DNA of 64,000 nt from VGWB01 sp964480945. GTDB taxonomy: Bacteria; Bacteroidota; Ignavibacteria; UBA10030. The notes under the pieces are model-generated. The model saw only the letters and a program-made list of their open reading frames with translations. It ran no database searches and was not told where the DNA came from. Location: the NCBI GenBank assembly GCA_964480945.1, contig CAYZRX010000001.1, positions 1-64,000 on the forward strand. Reading direction: 5' to 3'. Positions 51,625 through 60,565 of the stretch are shown here, piece after piece. How positions within the stretch are numbered: the first letter of the stretch is position 1; every line of letters starts with the position of its first letter. Made by a program: the position numbers and the translations under genes.

Positions 51625-53049
51625 CTAGTTGATGTGGACGCTCGTCTCTTTGAGTGACTGCAAAACTCTATCGGCTGTCTCTCGGGCACTCTTCACACAG
51701 TCCCCAACCGAGATCCCACCTTTGAAATTGCTGCAGAACCACAGGCCTGAATGCTCTCCCTCGAACCGGCCGAGGGCCTCGATTTTGTCCAAATGGCCCA
51801 ATTCGTACTGGGGAATGGCTTTTTTCCAACGTGTCAACCTCAAATATACATGTTTTCCCTCAATTTGCATAATCTTTTTTACCTCGCTGAGAGCGAGATC
51901 ACACAGCGCGTCTTCCCCCAAATCCACGAGATCCGGCTGCCGGCCGCCGCCAACGAACGCCGTAAGCGCCACGGTTCCGTCCCGCGCGCGATCAGGAAAG
52001 AGGCTGGAGGACCACAAGCAGCCCAGGATGTTCCGTCGCTCGCGCGAGGGTACGAGGAATCCGAATCCGGCCAAAGAATGATGAACGTCCTTCTTTTGAA
52101 AGCCCAGGAAAATCGACGCGACGGGAGAGTAGGGGATGGAATCGAGAATCGTGCCCGCCTCGACTGAGAGAGGTCTCACGATCGTTGAGGCAGCATAAGC
52201 CGGGATTGAGAGCACGACGCGGTCGACTGCGAGGGCTGCCGGTTGCCCTCCGTGAGAGTACTCGACGATGAACTTCACTCCGTCATCGATGCGGTCCTCG
52301 AGTCGGGTCGCCGGACGGACGCTCTTGACTTCGGCATCCTTCATGACACGGGATGGGAGGTCGCGTGCCAACGCAAGAGGGAGCGTTTGCATGCCGTGGA
52401 GAAAGGAGAACGACTCGGCGCGGTCCTTCGCCTTCTCGGCGCGCTTCTTACGCTCACGCCTTCCGCCGATCATTCCTTTGATCAGGCCGCCGTACTTTTC
52501 TTCGAGGGCGTACAAACGGGGGAACGCCGCACGGACGCTGAGCACTTCCGGCCGACCGGCGAAAATACCTGCGACGAAGGGATCGATGGCGTAGTCGAGG
52601 AATTCCCGGCCCAGGCGTCGAACGACGAATTCGGCGATACTCTCCTCCTTGTTCGCGCGTCCGACGAAAGGCTCCTTGAGCAGGCGAAGTTTGGCCTTAG
52701 TGGAAAAGAGCCGGGAGGCGATGAAGGCAGGCGGACTCAGAGGCAACACGATCAGCCTTCCGTCGCGGAGGACGTAGCGATTCTCCCCGACGGGATTCGT
52801 GTACGTGAACTCCTTCTCGAGCCCACAGTCGGCAATGAGCTCTTTGAACAGTGGAGTCGTCTCGAGAGCATTGTTGGGTCCCGTCTCAACGAGAAACCCG
52901 CCGTCTCGAACGGTCTTCATCGTGCCGCCGACCTCACCCTGTCTCTCCAGTACGGCGACGTCTACCTGCTGTTTGTGAAGCCAGTGGGCTACTGACAGCC
53001 CTGATATCCCAGCGCCGACGATCGCCACCGTGACTCTTCTGGTCTCCAT
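51625..53049 (-). CDS. hemY: Protoporphyrinogen oxidase (HemY/HemG flavoprotein type)
   Basis: A 474-residue FAD enzyme that oxidises protoporphyrinogen IX (or coproporphyrinogen III in the alternative route) with oxygen. The FAD-binding VAIVGAGISGLSVAHWL at the N-terminus, FLVETGPNNALETTPLF, FVAGIFAGRPEVLSV and the C-terminal HSGLWFCSNFKGGISVGDCV are family marks. It lies four bases after ferrochelatase, the next enzyme in the pathway, which supports the protoporphyrin route. Some databases use hemG for this type. Confidence 0.93.
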   Translation of the reverse strand: METRRVTVAIVGAGISGLSVAHWLHKQQVDVAVLERQGEVGGTMKTVRDGGFLVETGPNNALETTPLFKELIADCGLEKEFTYTNPVGENRYVLRDGRLIVLPLSPPAFIASRLFSTKAKLRLLKEPFVGRANKEESIAEFVVRRLGREFLDYAIDPFVAGIFAGRPEVLSVRAAFPRLYALEEKYGGLIKGMIGGRRERKKRAEKAKDRAESFSFLHGMQTLPLALARDLPSRVMKDAEVKSVRPATRLEDRIDDGVKFIVEYSHGGQPAALAVDRVVLSIPAYAASTIVRPLSVEAGTILDSIPYSPVASIFLGFQKKDVHHSLAGFGFLVPSRERRNILGCLWSSSLFPDRARDGTVALTAFVGGGRQPDLVDLGEDALCDLALSEVKKIMQIEGKHVYLRLTRWKKAIPQYELGHLDKIEALGRFEGEHSGLWFCSNFKGGISVGDCVKSARETADRVLQSLKETSVHIN

Positions 53050-53053
53050 GGGC

Positions 53054-54037
53054 TTATTCTTCTCGGGCCAGTTTCAGCACCTCGTCGGCCAGCGCTTCGA
53101 TGAGCTTAGGATGATCATTCAAGCCGGCCGTCATCTCAAAGTGCGTAATTCCGAGGCTCTGCGCTCTGTGGCGAGTTTCGATGTTGATTTCATGCAGCGT
53201 CTCGATGTGATCGGTCACGAAAGCGATCGGAATGACGAGCAGAGACCGGGCACCCTTCGATGCAAGTGAATCGATAGTTTCGTTCAGCGAAGGCTGAAGC
53301 CACTTCGCGGGCCCGACCTTGCTCTGATAGCAGAGGATGTGCGGATGCCGCCACTGCCCCCGTTCCAGAACCGACCGGACAGTCGCCTCGATCTGCCGCT
53401 GGTATGGATCCCCTTTCGCAATGATCGAAAGAGGGACCCCGTGCGCACTGAAGACCAACTGGACCCGTTCCGGCTCGACGCCTGAAAACTTCTTCAGCTC
53501 TCTGTTGATGTTGTCGACGACTGCATCGATATAGTTCGGATTGTCGTAGAAATGATCGACGATCTTCTGGCGAACCCCGTCCAATCCGACACGAGCGCGC
53601 TCCCGGTTCCATTCATTGATGCTCGAGCCGGACGTGGTGATGGAGTACTGAGGGTACAACGGGAGGATGATGATCTCGTCGAAACCGCCTGCCTTGACCT
53701 TCTCAGCGACGGGACTGGTTAAGGGATGCCAGTACCGCATCGCGACGAGGACGGTTGAGTTCATTGATCCTGCCAGCTTCACCTGAAGGGCTTCAGCCTG
53801 CGCGTTCGTGAGCTCGAGGATCGGCGATTTGCCACCGATCTGTGCATAGTTGCCGGCTGCCTTCTTCGATCGTCGGGAGGAGATGAAGCGGGCAAGCGGT
53901 CTACGGAAGATCCTGGCGAAGGGGAAATTGATGATGTCGGGATCCATGAAGAGATTGAAGAGGAACGGCTCGACGGCCCCGAGCGAATCGGGACCGCCCA
54001 ACTGGAAGAGGACCACGGCAATTTTTCTCGCGCTCAT
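53054..54037 (-). CDS. hemH: Ferrochelatase
   Basis: A 327-residue enzyme inserting ferrous iron into protoporphyrin IX (or coproporphyrin). Characteristic segments are VVLFQLGGPDSL near the start, AMRYWHPLT, LPLYPQYSITTSGSS, the active-site His in VFSAHGVPLS, CYQSKVGPAKWLQPS and IPIAFVTDHIETLHEI with the conserved Glu. Length is normal. Its ATG overlaps the stop of the antiporter gene, and the oxidase gene follows after four bases. Confidence 0.95.
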   Translation of the reverse strand: MSARKIAVVLFQLGGPDSLGAVEPFLFNLFMDPDIINFPFARIFRRPLARFISSRRSKKAAGNYAQIGGKSPILELTNAQAEALQVKLAGSMNSTVLVAMRYWHPLTSPVAEKVKAGGFDEIIILPLYPQYSITTSGSSINEWNRERARVGLDGVRQKIVDHFYDNPNYIDAVVDNINRELKKFSGVEPERVQLVFSAHGVPLSIIAKGDPYQRQIEATVRSVLERGQWRHPHILCYQSKVGPAKWLQPSLNETIDSLASKGARSLLVIPIAFVTDHIETLHEINIETRHRAQSLGITHFEMTAGLNDHPKLIEALADEVLKLAREE

Positions 54038-56067
54038 TGCTTCGTTTCTCCACCCTCCTCAAGATTCTTGGTGTCTGAATCGTCCCCAGCGGCCGGCGTG
54101 GAGAGGAACTCGAACGCCTTGTCGACGCTGGCGTGCGTCCCTACAAGAACGAGAGTATCGGCGCTCTCAATTCGAAAGTCGGGAGAGGGGGAGATGTACG
54201 GTTTGTCGCCCCGGACGACCGCGATCAGGTTCGCGCCGGTCTTCGCCCGCAAATCAAGCTCCAGCAATGTCTTGCCGGCGGTAATGGACTCCGGCGTGAC
54301 AAGGAATATATCCGACGTCCCGGCCGAAAGAAGTTGTGTCACGCGTTCCAATCCTCGAGAGGTCTGCGGCAGCCCTCGCAGCATGCCGTAATTCTCATCG
54401 CGAATGACTTTGATCTGAGCGTTGATCACGTTCCGCGGAATGCGGTACTGGTCGAGCACGCGCGTGAAGATCTCGATCGAGGTTTCAAACTCTTCAGGGA
54501 TCACTTCATCGGCTCCGAGTTTCTCGAGCTCCTCAACCTCTGAGACCATCCGCGTTCGGACGAGAATGTAGAGCTTTGGGTTCATTGAGCGTGCGACGCG
54601 CACACCGGTGCGAGTCCCGTGAGGATCGGAAATTGCGAAGACGATCAGCCGCGCCTGCTGAATGCGACACTGGTGGAGGATCTCTTTCCGCGTCACGTCG
54701 CCGAACACGATCGGATGACCCCCTCGCCGGAGGTCTTTCACGAGATCGGCATTGGACTCGATGATAACATACGGGATGCCTGTCTCCTGCAATACCCGCG
54801 CGACGTTCTGACCATTGATCCCATACCCGACCACAATCACGTGGTCGACCAGGTGTTCACCGGGCTCACCCAGCGGCTCAAATCCAAATTTGAGGAAGGG
54901 GAGGAAGTTCTGTGTCCGTTCAGCGAATGAAGGTGCGAACGCAATCAGCGGAGGGGAGAGGAGCATCGTGAAGATCGATGCGCTGAGGAAGTGCTGGTAG
55001 AGAACATCATCCAGCAGTCCGGCGGTCTGGCCGACCTTTGCGAGTACGAAGGAAAACTCGCCGATCTGTGCAAGACTCACAGCCGCAATGATTGACGATC
55101 GTAAGGGAGATCTCAACGTCCAGGCCACTGCAAGAACAACACAGGCTTTGAGGAGAAAGATTCCCGTACCAATGGCGAGGACCGGAAGCGGGTCTTGGGC
55201 GACGAGTTTCAGGTCCAACAGCATGCCGATGGAGATGAAAAACAGGCTTGCGAAGAGGTCGCGAAACGATGCGATCTCTGCGACCACCTCGTGGCTGTAC
55301 TCAGACTCCGAGACGATGAGCCCGGCGATGAAAGCCCCCAGGGCATAGGAGAACCCCAGGGAGGCGGTTGTTGCAGCTGCGAGCAGGCAGACGAGCAGCG
55401 AACCCATCAGGAATGCCTCGCGCACTCCCGTGCGGGCGATCTGGTGGAGAGCCCGCGGCATCAGAAAGCGGGCAAGGAAAAAGATGACCACGATTGCGAG
55501 GGTGCTGAGGAGGAATCGGAGGGCGATGTCCGTGAGCGAGACTCCGTGGTGGCCGGCGAGCAAGGGGGTCAGCACGATCATGGGAACGATGCAGAAATCT
55601 TGAAAGAGAAGGATCCCGACGGACAAGCGGCCATGAGGCGTGCCCAGTTCGGACCTGTCGGCAAGCGTCTTGAGCACGATGGCGGTGCTGCTGAGGGCGA
55701 TCAGGCAGCCCAGGAACACCGCGGTGTTGACACTGAACCCTGAGAAGGCAAACAGCGCCACCGTGAGGAGGATCGTCAGGGTTACCTGCAGGCTCCCGCC
55801 TCCGAGGAATTGGCGTGAGATCGCGCGCAGATGGGCGAGGGAGAACTCAAGCCCCACGAAGAAGAGGAGCATCACGACGCCCAACTCGGCGAAGACCTCG
55901 ATCTGCTGGCGGTCATGGATGAAATCCAAACCCGTGGGACCGATGAGGAGGCCCGTCAGAAGAAATCCGACGACACTCGGGAGCCGCAGCGGCCGGCTAA
56001 CAAAGATGACGAGGACAGCCGCAGCGAGAATAATGAGGAAATCGTTCAGGAACGAGAGCGGATACAT
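54034..56067 (-). CDS. KefB-type monovalent cation:proton antiporter
   Basis: A 677-residue CPA2 family protein. About 12 membrane helices (residues 5-385; LPSVVGFLLTGLLIGPTGL, LGVVMLLFFVGLEFSL, FLGCLIALSSTAIVLKTL, GILLFQDFCIVPMIVL) form the exchanger domain. A TrkA-N/RCK nucleotide-binding domain follows (VIVVGYGINGQNVARVL, about 412-530), and then a TrkA-C domain (about 580-655; LVTPESITAGKTLLELDL). It probably exports K+ or Na+ in exchange for protons. It is unrelated to heme synthesis but sits inside the hem cluster, overlapping hemH by four bases, so it is co-transcribed with it. Confidence 0.92.
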   Translation of the reverse strand: MYPLSFLNDFLIILAAAVLVIFVSRPLRLPSVVGFLLTGLLIGPTGLDFIHDRQQIEVFAELGVVMLLFFVGLEFSLAHLRAISRQFLGGGSLQVTLTILLTVALFAFSGFSVNTAVFLGCLIALSSTAIVLKTLADRSELGTPHGRLSVGILLFQDFCIVPMIVLTPLLAGHHGVSLTDIALRFLLSTLAIVVIFFLARFLMPRALHQIARTGVREAFLMGSLLVCLLAAATTASLGFSYALGAFIAGLIVSESEYSHEVVAEIASFRDLFASLFFISIGMLLDLKLVAQDPLPVLAIGTGIFLLKACVVLAVAWTLRSPLRSSIIAAVSLAQIGEFSFVLAKVGQTAGLLDDVLYQHFLSASIFTMLLSPPLIAFAPSFAERTQNFLPFLKFGFEPLGEPGEHLVDHVIVVGYGINGQNVARVLQETGIPYVIIESNADLVKDLRRGGHPIVFGDVTRKEILHQCRIQQARLIVFAISDPHGTRTGVRVARSMNPKLYILVRTRMVSEVEELEKLGADEVIPEEFETSIEIFTRVLDQYRIPRNVINAQIKVIRDENYGMLRGLPQTSRGLERVTQLLSAGTSDIFLVTPESITAGKTLLELDLRAKTGANLIAVVRGDKPYISPSPDFRIESADTLVLVGTHASVDKAFEFLSTPAAGDDSDTKNLEEGGETKQ

Positions 56068-56116
56068 GACAAGTCAGAAATCAAAATTGAAAAATCAAAA
56101 ATACAGGACCTCGCAG
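56068..56116. repeat. AT-rich low-complexity spacer
   Basis: The stretch with TCAAAATTGAAAAATCAAAA between hemF and the antiporter gene resembles AT-rich intergenic repeats that are common in related genomes. A single copy is seen here. Confidence 0.3.
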
Positions 56117-57019
56117 TTAGGTCGTCCAATCCTGGGGGCTTCTCAGAACCTGGACGAGCCGGTCCTCCGGCGAACCAGGGTCTGGGGTGGCATCGTAGCC
56201 CCAGCGGACAAGCGGCGGCAGTGACATGAGGATCGATTCGACCCGTCCCTGCGTCTCCAGTCCAAAAAGGGTCCCGCGATCATAGATGAGGCTAAACTCG
56301 ACGTAGCGACCGCGACGTGAGAGCTGCCATGCCTTCTCTCGTCCCCCCCACGGCAGATTCTTTCGGCGCTCCACGATGGGAACATACGACTCAAGGACGG
56401 AGTGCCCGCATGCGCGCACGAACGAGAAGAGAGTCTCAAAATCTCCCCGAAGATAGTCGAAGAATATTCCGCCGATGCCGCGCGCTTCACCCCGGTGTTT
56501 CACGAAAAAGTACTCGTCGCACCATTTCTTGAACTTGGGGTAGTACTCCGGATTGTGCCGATCGCACACCAGCTTCCACACCGAATGGAAATGCCGGGCA
56601 TCTTCGTCGAAGAGACGGGAGGGGGTCAAATCTGAGCCCCCGCCAAACCAGGCGTCCGCGGTTCCGAGCTCGAGGTAGCGAAAGTTCGCGTGGACCGCCG
56701 GGACCATCGGGTTGAGGGGGTGGATGACGAGTGAAATGCCGGTTGCAGAAAAGGATTGGGGAGGAACGTTCATCCGGCGCGCGAGCACTTCTGTCAGTTC
56801 TCCCGAAACGGCGGACGTGTTCACGCCAGCCTTCTCGAAGAGCCCCCCGTCCTGCATCACCCTCGTCGTGCCGCCACCGCCGCCGGGGTGTGACCAGGTT
56901 TCTTCCCTGAAGTGACCTCTGGTGTCCAGCTCGTTCAGCTTCGCGCAGATGATATCCTGGAGCTCTTCGAAAAACTCGGTCGCGCGCTGCCTGTTCGGTT
57001 GGGTTCCCTGAGCATGCAT
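56117..57019 (-). CDS. hemF: Oxygen-dependent coproporphyrinogen III oxidase
   Basis: A 300-residue enzyme converting coproporphyrinogen III to protoporphyrinogen IX with oxygen. Family marks: WSHPGGGGGTTRVMQDG, GISLVIHPLNPMVPAVHANF, WFGGGSDLTP, the HRGEARGIGGIFFDYL block and GRYVEFSLIYDRGTLFGL near the end. The start at 57019 gives the normal length; a longer frame upstream to 57403 overlaps the S9 peptidase gene and has Arg/Ser-rich non-family sequence, so it is rejected. Being oxygen-dependent, it shows the host can live with some oxygen. Confidence 0.95.
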   Translation of the reverse strand: MHAQGTQPNRQRATEFFEELQDIICAKLNELDTRGHFREETWSHPGGGGGTTRVMQDGGLFEKAGVNTSAVSGELTEVLARRMNVPPQSFSATGISLVIHPLNPMVPAVHANFRYLELGTADAWFGGGSDLTPSRLFDEDARHFHSVWKLVCDRHNPEYYPKFKKWCDEYFFVKHRGEARGIGGIFFDYLRGDFETLFSFVRACGHSVLESYVPIVERRKNLPWGGREKAWQLSRRGRYVEFSLIYDRGTLFGLETQGRVESILMSLPPLVRWGYDATPDPGSPEDRLVQVLRSPQDWTT

Positions 57020-57095
57020 AGTGCTTCTTGTTGTCTTCCTTCTGCGGCTCGTGATTTCCTTGTCGCGGCAATCGAGTGAAGAAGGAGAACCGATC

Positions 57096-59360
57096 CTACT
57101 CCTGCTCGGCGCCTTCCGTCTTCTCTTCCTTCTCCTCCTTGCTGTCCTTGAGCGTCGAGAGCAGCTCGTTCCATTTGAACCATGCCTTCCGTCCGGTGAT
57201 CCACTTCTCCATCCAGTTGAACTCGGAGACCATCTTGACCAGCTGGTTTCTGGGCGCCGTGATGCCATGGGTTGTGCCGGGATAGACGAAGAACTCCGTC
57301 GGCACGCCGAGCTTGACGAGTGCCATGTAAAGCTCTTCGCTCTGCGGGCGGGGAACTCGCGGGTCGCCATAGACGACGTGGATAAGCGTTGGGGTCCTCG
57401 CATTCTTGATGTACTTCAGCGGCGATTCATCCCAAAAGTGCTCGAAGTTGTCATACGGCTTGCCCTTGTAGTAGAACTCGCGGGCGCGCTGAACATCGCT
57501 CTCGGCGTACATCGAGGTCCAGTTCACGGCCCCCGCGCCGGAGGAGATGGCTTTGAACCGAGTCGTGTGTGTCAGGATCCAGTTCGACCAGTGGCCGCCC
57601 GCGCTCCAGCCCATCACTCCCATCTTGTCCTTGTCGACCAAACCGATGCTGATGAGATGGTCAACCCCGCTCATGATGTCCTCGTACCCTTGCGTGAAGT
57701 AATTGCCCGCGATCTGCATCTTGAATCGCTCGCCGTAGTTCGTCGATCCGCGGTAGTTTGGCAAAAGGCACGCGTATCCTGCCGCGGCATAGACGTGTGA
57801 ATAGTACCCCGATCTCGCATTGAAGCTCAGCGTGACCGCACCTGCCGGTCCGCCGTGGATTTGCACGATCAGCGGATAGCGCTTGCCTTTCTCGTAACCC
57901 ACCGGCTTCACCAGCACGCCGCCGACCATCTTGCCGTCGGTCGACTTCCATTCGACTTCTTCGGTCTCGCCGAGTGCGATATCATCGATCTGAGGATTGG
58001 AGTTCGTCAACTGTGTCCAGTTGTCGCGGTCCGCGAGTTTGTCAATCGACGGCACTGTGTAGATGTTCCACGGTGATGTCGGGCTCGAGTAGCTGACAAG
58101 GAGCTTCTTCGTTTCCCGGTCCTGGGAGACGAACAAGCTCGCCCGTTCGTCTGTTACCTGAGTCACCTTGCCGCTCACGACGGAAAGGGCAAAGAGCTGG
58201 TTGGTCACTTTCAGACCCTCGTTGAAGTAGATCGTCTTGCCGTCGGCGGACCAGAATCCAACGTTGACATCTCCATCGAAGCCCGCCCCGAGCTTTTTCC
58301 ACTTCCCGCCGCGATCCGTCGTGGGCCGAATGTAGACTCGATTGTTGCGGAAGTAAACGAAGTCGTCCTCTGCCGAGAAAGCGATCATAGAGCCGTCGGG
58401 GGAGAAACTCAAAGAGCTCTCTCCGATGTCCGTGTTGTCCGTCAGCCGCTCGATGTTCCCCGTACCGACTTCGAGCACGTACAGATCGCTGTAGGTCTGC
58501 GATTCCGTCACCGTTCTCAGATACCGGTTATTGGGAGTCCCGCGGAATCCTATCCACTCAGAGTTGTCGGAGATCCTTACATCGCTGACGCTGTATTCGG
58601 TCCCTCCGGTCAGGCGGGCCTCTTTTTTCGTTTCCAGGTCGATTGACCAGAGGTGAACGGAGGGAGAATCTTCGTTCCGAACCTGCACATCAAATTTCTT
58701 CTCTTTTCGCTGCTTGTTCGCCTTGTCGACGCTGTCCGGCGAAAGGAAGTAGATCCGTTTGCTGTCGGGCGAGAATTGCCACGCCGTGATGGGCGCTGTG
58801 TGGTGTGTGAGCTGTCTGGGTTTCTCCTTGCCGACTGTCGGCACAGCGATGATCCAGAGTTGCCGCTCGTCATCTTTGCCTGCAGAGAACGCGAGCCATC
58901 GTCCGTCCTTGCTGAAGGCAAAGGTCGCCACCCCGTCCTTTGCTTCGGAAACCTTTGAAGCCTCGCCGCCATCGCTGCGCATGGCGTACAGTTGGTTCAA
59001 CGCGGATTTCGATTCGGGGGCCTCGCGGTTCGAAAGGAAGGCAAAAAATTGACCGTTGGGAGCCCAGCGCGGAGAGGTCTCATTCTTGTCTGTCGTGAAT
59101 GTCATCTGGCGCGTCGAAGGGAGGCCCTGCTCAGTCGAGACGAGATAGATGTCGGAGTAAGATTTCGCCGCCTTCCAGTCTGGGGTCGTTAACGTGTAAA
59201 GAATCCATTTTGAGTCCGGACTGACAGATGGGCTCCCTACAGAACGCATCTCGAGGACGTCCATAAACGTCATCGATCGCTTGGCTGTTGACTGCGCGTC
59301 GGCAGACCAAGAGATGAGGAGCAAGAAGAGTGAGAGTGCGGCAAGACGCGAAGTACGCAT
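57096..59360 (-). CDS. S9 family prolyl oligopeptidase-type peptidase
   Basis: A 754-residue exported peptidase: signal peptide (LAALSLFLLLISWSADA), an N-terminal seven-bladed beta-propeller (WD40-like PD40 repeats such as SPDSKWILYTL, SPDGSMIAFSAEDD, about 35-470), and an alpha/beta hydrolase domain (about 480-730) with catalytic Ser586 (GWSAGG), Asp666 (YGDPRVP) and His698 (TTHGI). It cleaves short peptides in the periplasm. AGGAGG precedes the ATG. It separates hemE from hemF on the same strand. A charged EKEEKTEGAEQE tail is unusual. Confidence 0.92.
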   Translation of the reverse strand: MRTSRLAALSLFLLLISWSADAQSTAKRSMTFMDVLEMRSVGSPSVSPDSKWILYTLTTPDWKAAKSYSDIYLVSTEQGLPSTRQMTFTTDKNETSPRWAPNGQFFAFLSNREAPESKSALNQLYAMRSDGGEASKVSEAKDGVATFAFSKDGRWLAFSAGKDDERQLWIIAVPTVGKEKPRQLTHHTAPITAWQFSPDSKRIYFLSPDSVDKANKQRKEKKFDVQVRNEDSPSVHLWSIDLETKKEARLTGGTEYSVSDVRISDNSEWIGFRGTPNNRYLRTVTESQTYSDLYVLEVGTGNIERLTDNTDIGESSLSFSPDGSMIAFSAEDDFVYFRNNRVYIRPTTDRGGKWKKLGAGFDGDVNVGFWSADGKTIYFNEGLKVTNQLFALSVVSGKVTQVTDERASLFVSQDRETKKLLVSYSSPTSPWNIYTVPSIDKLADRDNWTQLTNSNPQIDDIALGETEEVEWKSTDGKMVGGVLVKPVGYEKGKRYPLIVQIHGGPAGAVTLSFNARSGYYSHVYAAAGYACLLPNYRGSTNYGERFKMQIAGNYFTQGYEDIMSGVDHLISIGLVDKDKMGVMGWSAGGHWSNWILTHTTRFKAISSGAGAVNWTSMYAESDVQRAREFYYKGKPYDNFEHFWDESPLKYIKNARTPTLIHVVYGDPRVPRPQSEELYMALVKLGVPTEFFVYPGTTHGITAPRNQLVKMVSEFNWMEKWITGRKAWFKWNELLSTLKDSKEEKEEKTEGAEQE

Positions 59361-59483
59361 GGGGTTACCTCCTGAGTCTGGAGTGAACTCGTGGTAGGGA
59401 ATTTAAGAACGGATGAGAACTAAAGCTATAAAAAAGGGAGGGAAGCGGTGGGAGCTGCGCTCGCTTCACACACCGGACTGCCG

Positions 59484-60527
59484 CTAGCGGTGATAGCGCG
59501 GGCTCTCTTCTTTCACTGCCTGAACGAGCGCCTTCGCGTGCTCGACCGGAACATCCGGTGCAATCCCGTGTCCGAGATTGAAGATATGTCCCGGGCCCTT
59601 ACCGAACTTCTCGAGAATCCTCTTCACGCCCGCTCTGATCCGATCAGGCGGCGCGTAGAGCAAGCTGGGGTCAAGGTTGCCTTGAAGGGCGACGTAGCTG
59701 CCGACCATCTCACGAGCCTTTCCGATGTCGACGGTCCAATCAAGCCCGACGACATCCGAACCGGAATCGGCGATGGCTTCCAGAGAATGGCCGCAATCCT
59801 TGCAGAAGACGATAACCGGGGCGCCGTCGCGACGGAGGAGCTGGAGAACCTGCTGGATGTATCGAAGGGAGAACTCACGGAACTCCTCCTGCGGGAGGAT
59901 TCCGCCCCACGTATCGAAGATCTGAACGGCCTGAGCGCCGGACTCGATCTGCGCGTTCAAATACGCTGCTGCCGCGCGGGCCAGCTTGTCGAGCAGAGCG
60001 TGAGCGTCTTTCGGGTCGGTGTAAATGAGCTCCTTGATGTGGCGAAAGTTCTTCGTCCCTGTCCCCTCCACCATATATGATGCGAGCGTCCAGGGCGAGC
60101 CGGAGAAACCGATCAACGGGACGCGTCCGCTGAGGCCCTTTCGGACAAGCTGCAGAGCGTCCAGGACGAATCGGAGGTGGCGGACGGGGTCGGGCACACT
60201 CAGCTTGTCGATCTCGGCTCGTGATCGGAGAGGGTGAGGGAAACGCGGTCCGCCTTTTCCTTCTTCAATGACAAGCTCCATTCCCATCGCCTCGGGTAGC
60301 ACGAGGATGTCGGAGAAGATGATACAAGCGTCGACGCCGAGGATGTTGACCGGTTGAATCGAAACTCCCGCCGCGAGTTCCGGGGTCTTGCAGAGGGTGA
60401 GGAAGTCGGTCTTCTGTCGAATGGCCCGATATTCGGGGAGATAACGGCCGGCCTGGCGCATGATCCAGACCGGGGTACGATCGACAGGCTCACGACGACA
60501 GGCGCGCAGGAAAAGATCGTTGGGCAC
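59484..60527 (-). CDS. hemE: Uroporphyrinogen decarboxylase
   Basis: A 347-residue enzyme decarboxylating uroporphyrinogen III to coproporphyrinogen III. Family marks: RTPVWIMRQAGRYLPEYR near the start, the FSDILVLPEAMGM block with catalytic Asp, GFSGSPWTLASYMVEG, QIFDTWGG and FNLGHGI at the end. The start is GTG at 60527, behind AAAAGG, which gives the usual N-terminus (PNDLFLRACRREPVDRTP); longer frames run into hemD. It lies 38 bases after hemD. Confidence 0.95.
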   Translation of the reverse strand: MPNDLFLRACRREPVDRTPVWIMRQAGRYLPEYRAIRQKTDFLTLCKTPELAAGVSIQPVNILGVDACIIFSDILVLPEAMGMELVIEEGKGGPRFPHPLRSRAEIDKLSVPDPVRHLRFVLDALQLVRKGLSGRVPLIGFSGSPWTLASYMVEGTGTKNFRHIKELIYTDPKDAHALLDKLARAAAAYLNAQIESGAQAVQIFDTWGGILPQEEFREFSLRYIQQVLQLLRRDGAPVIVFCKDCGHSLEAIADSGSDVVGLDWTVDIGKAREMVGSYVALQGNLDPSLLYAPPDRIRAGVKRILEKFGKGPGHIFNLGHGIAPDVPVEHAKALVQAVKEESPRYHR

Positions 60528-60565
60528 GGAAGCCTTTTGATTGTGGGCTGACAACGGTCGACTTT

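Noticed and set aside
57020..57403. N-terminal extension of hemF
   Set aside because: The extension is Arg/Ser-rich, overlaps the S9 peptidase gene, and HemF proteins begin near the ATG at 57019.
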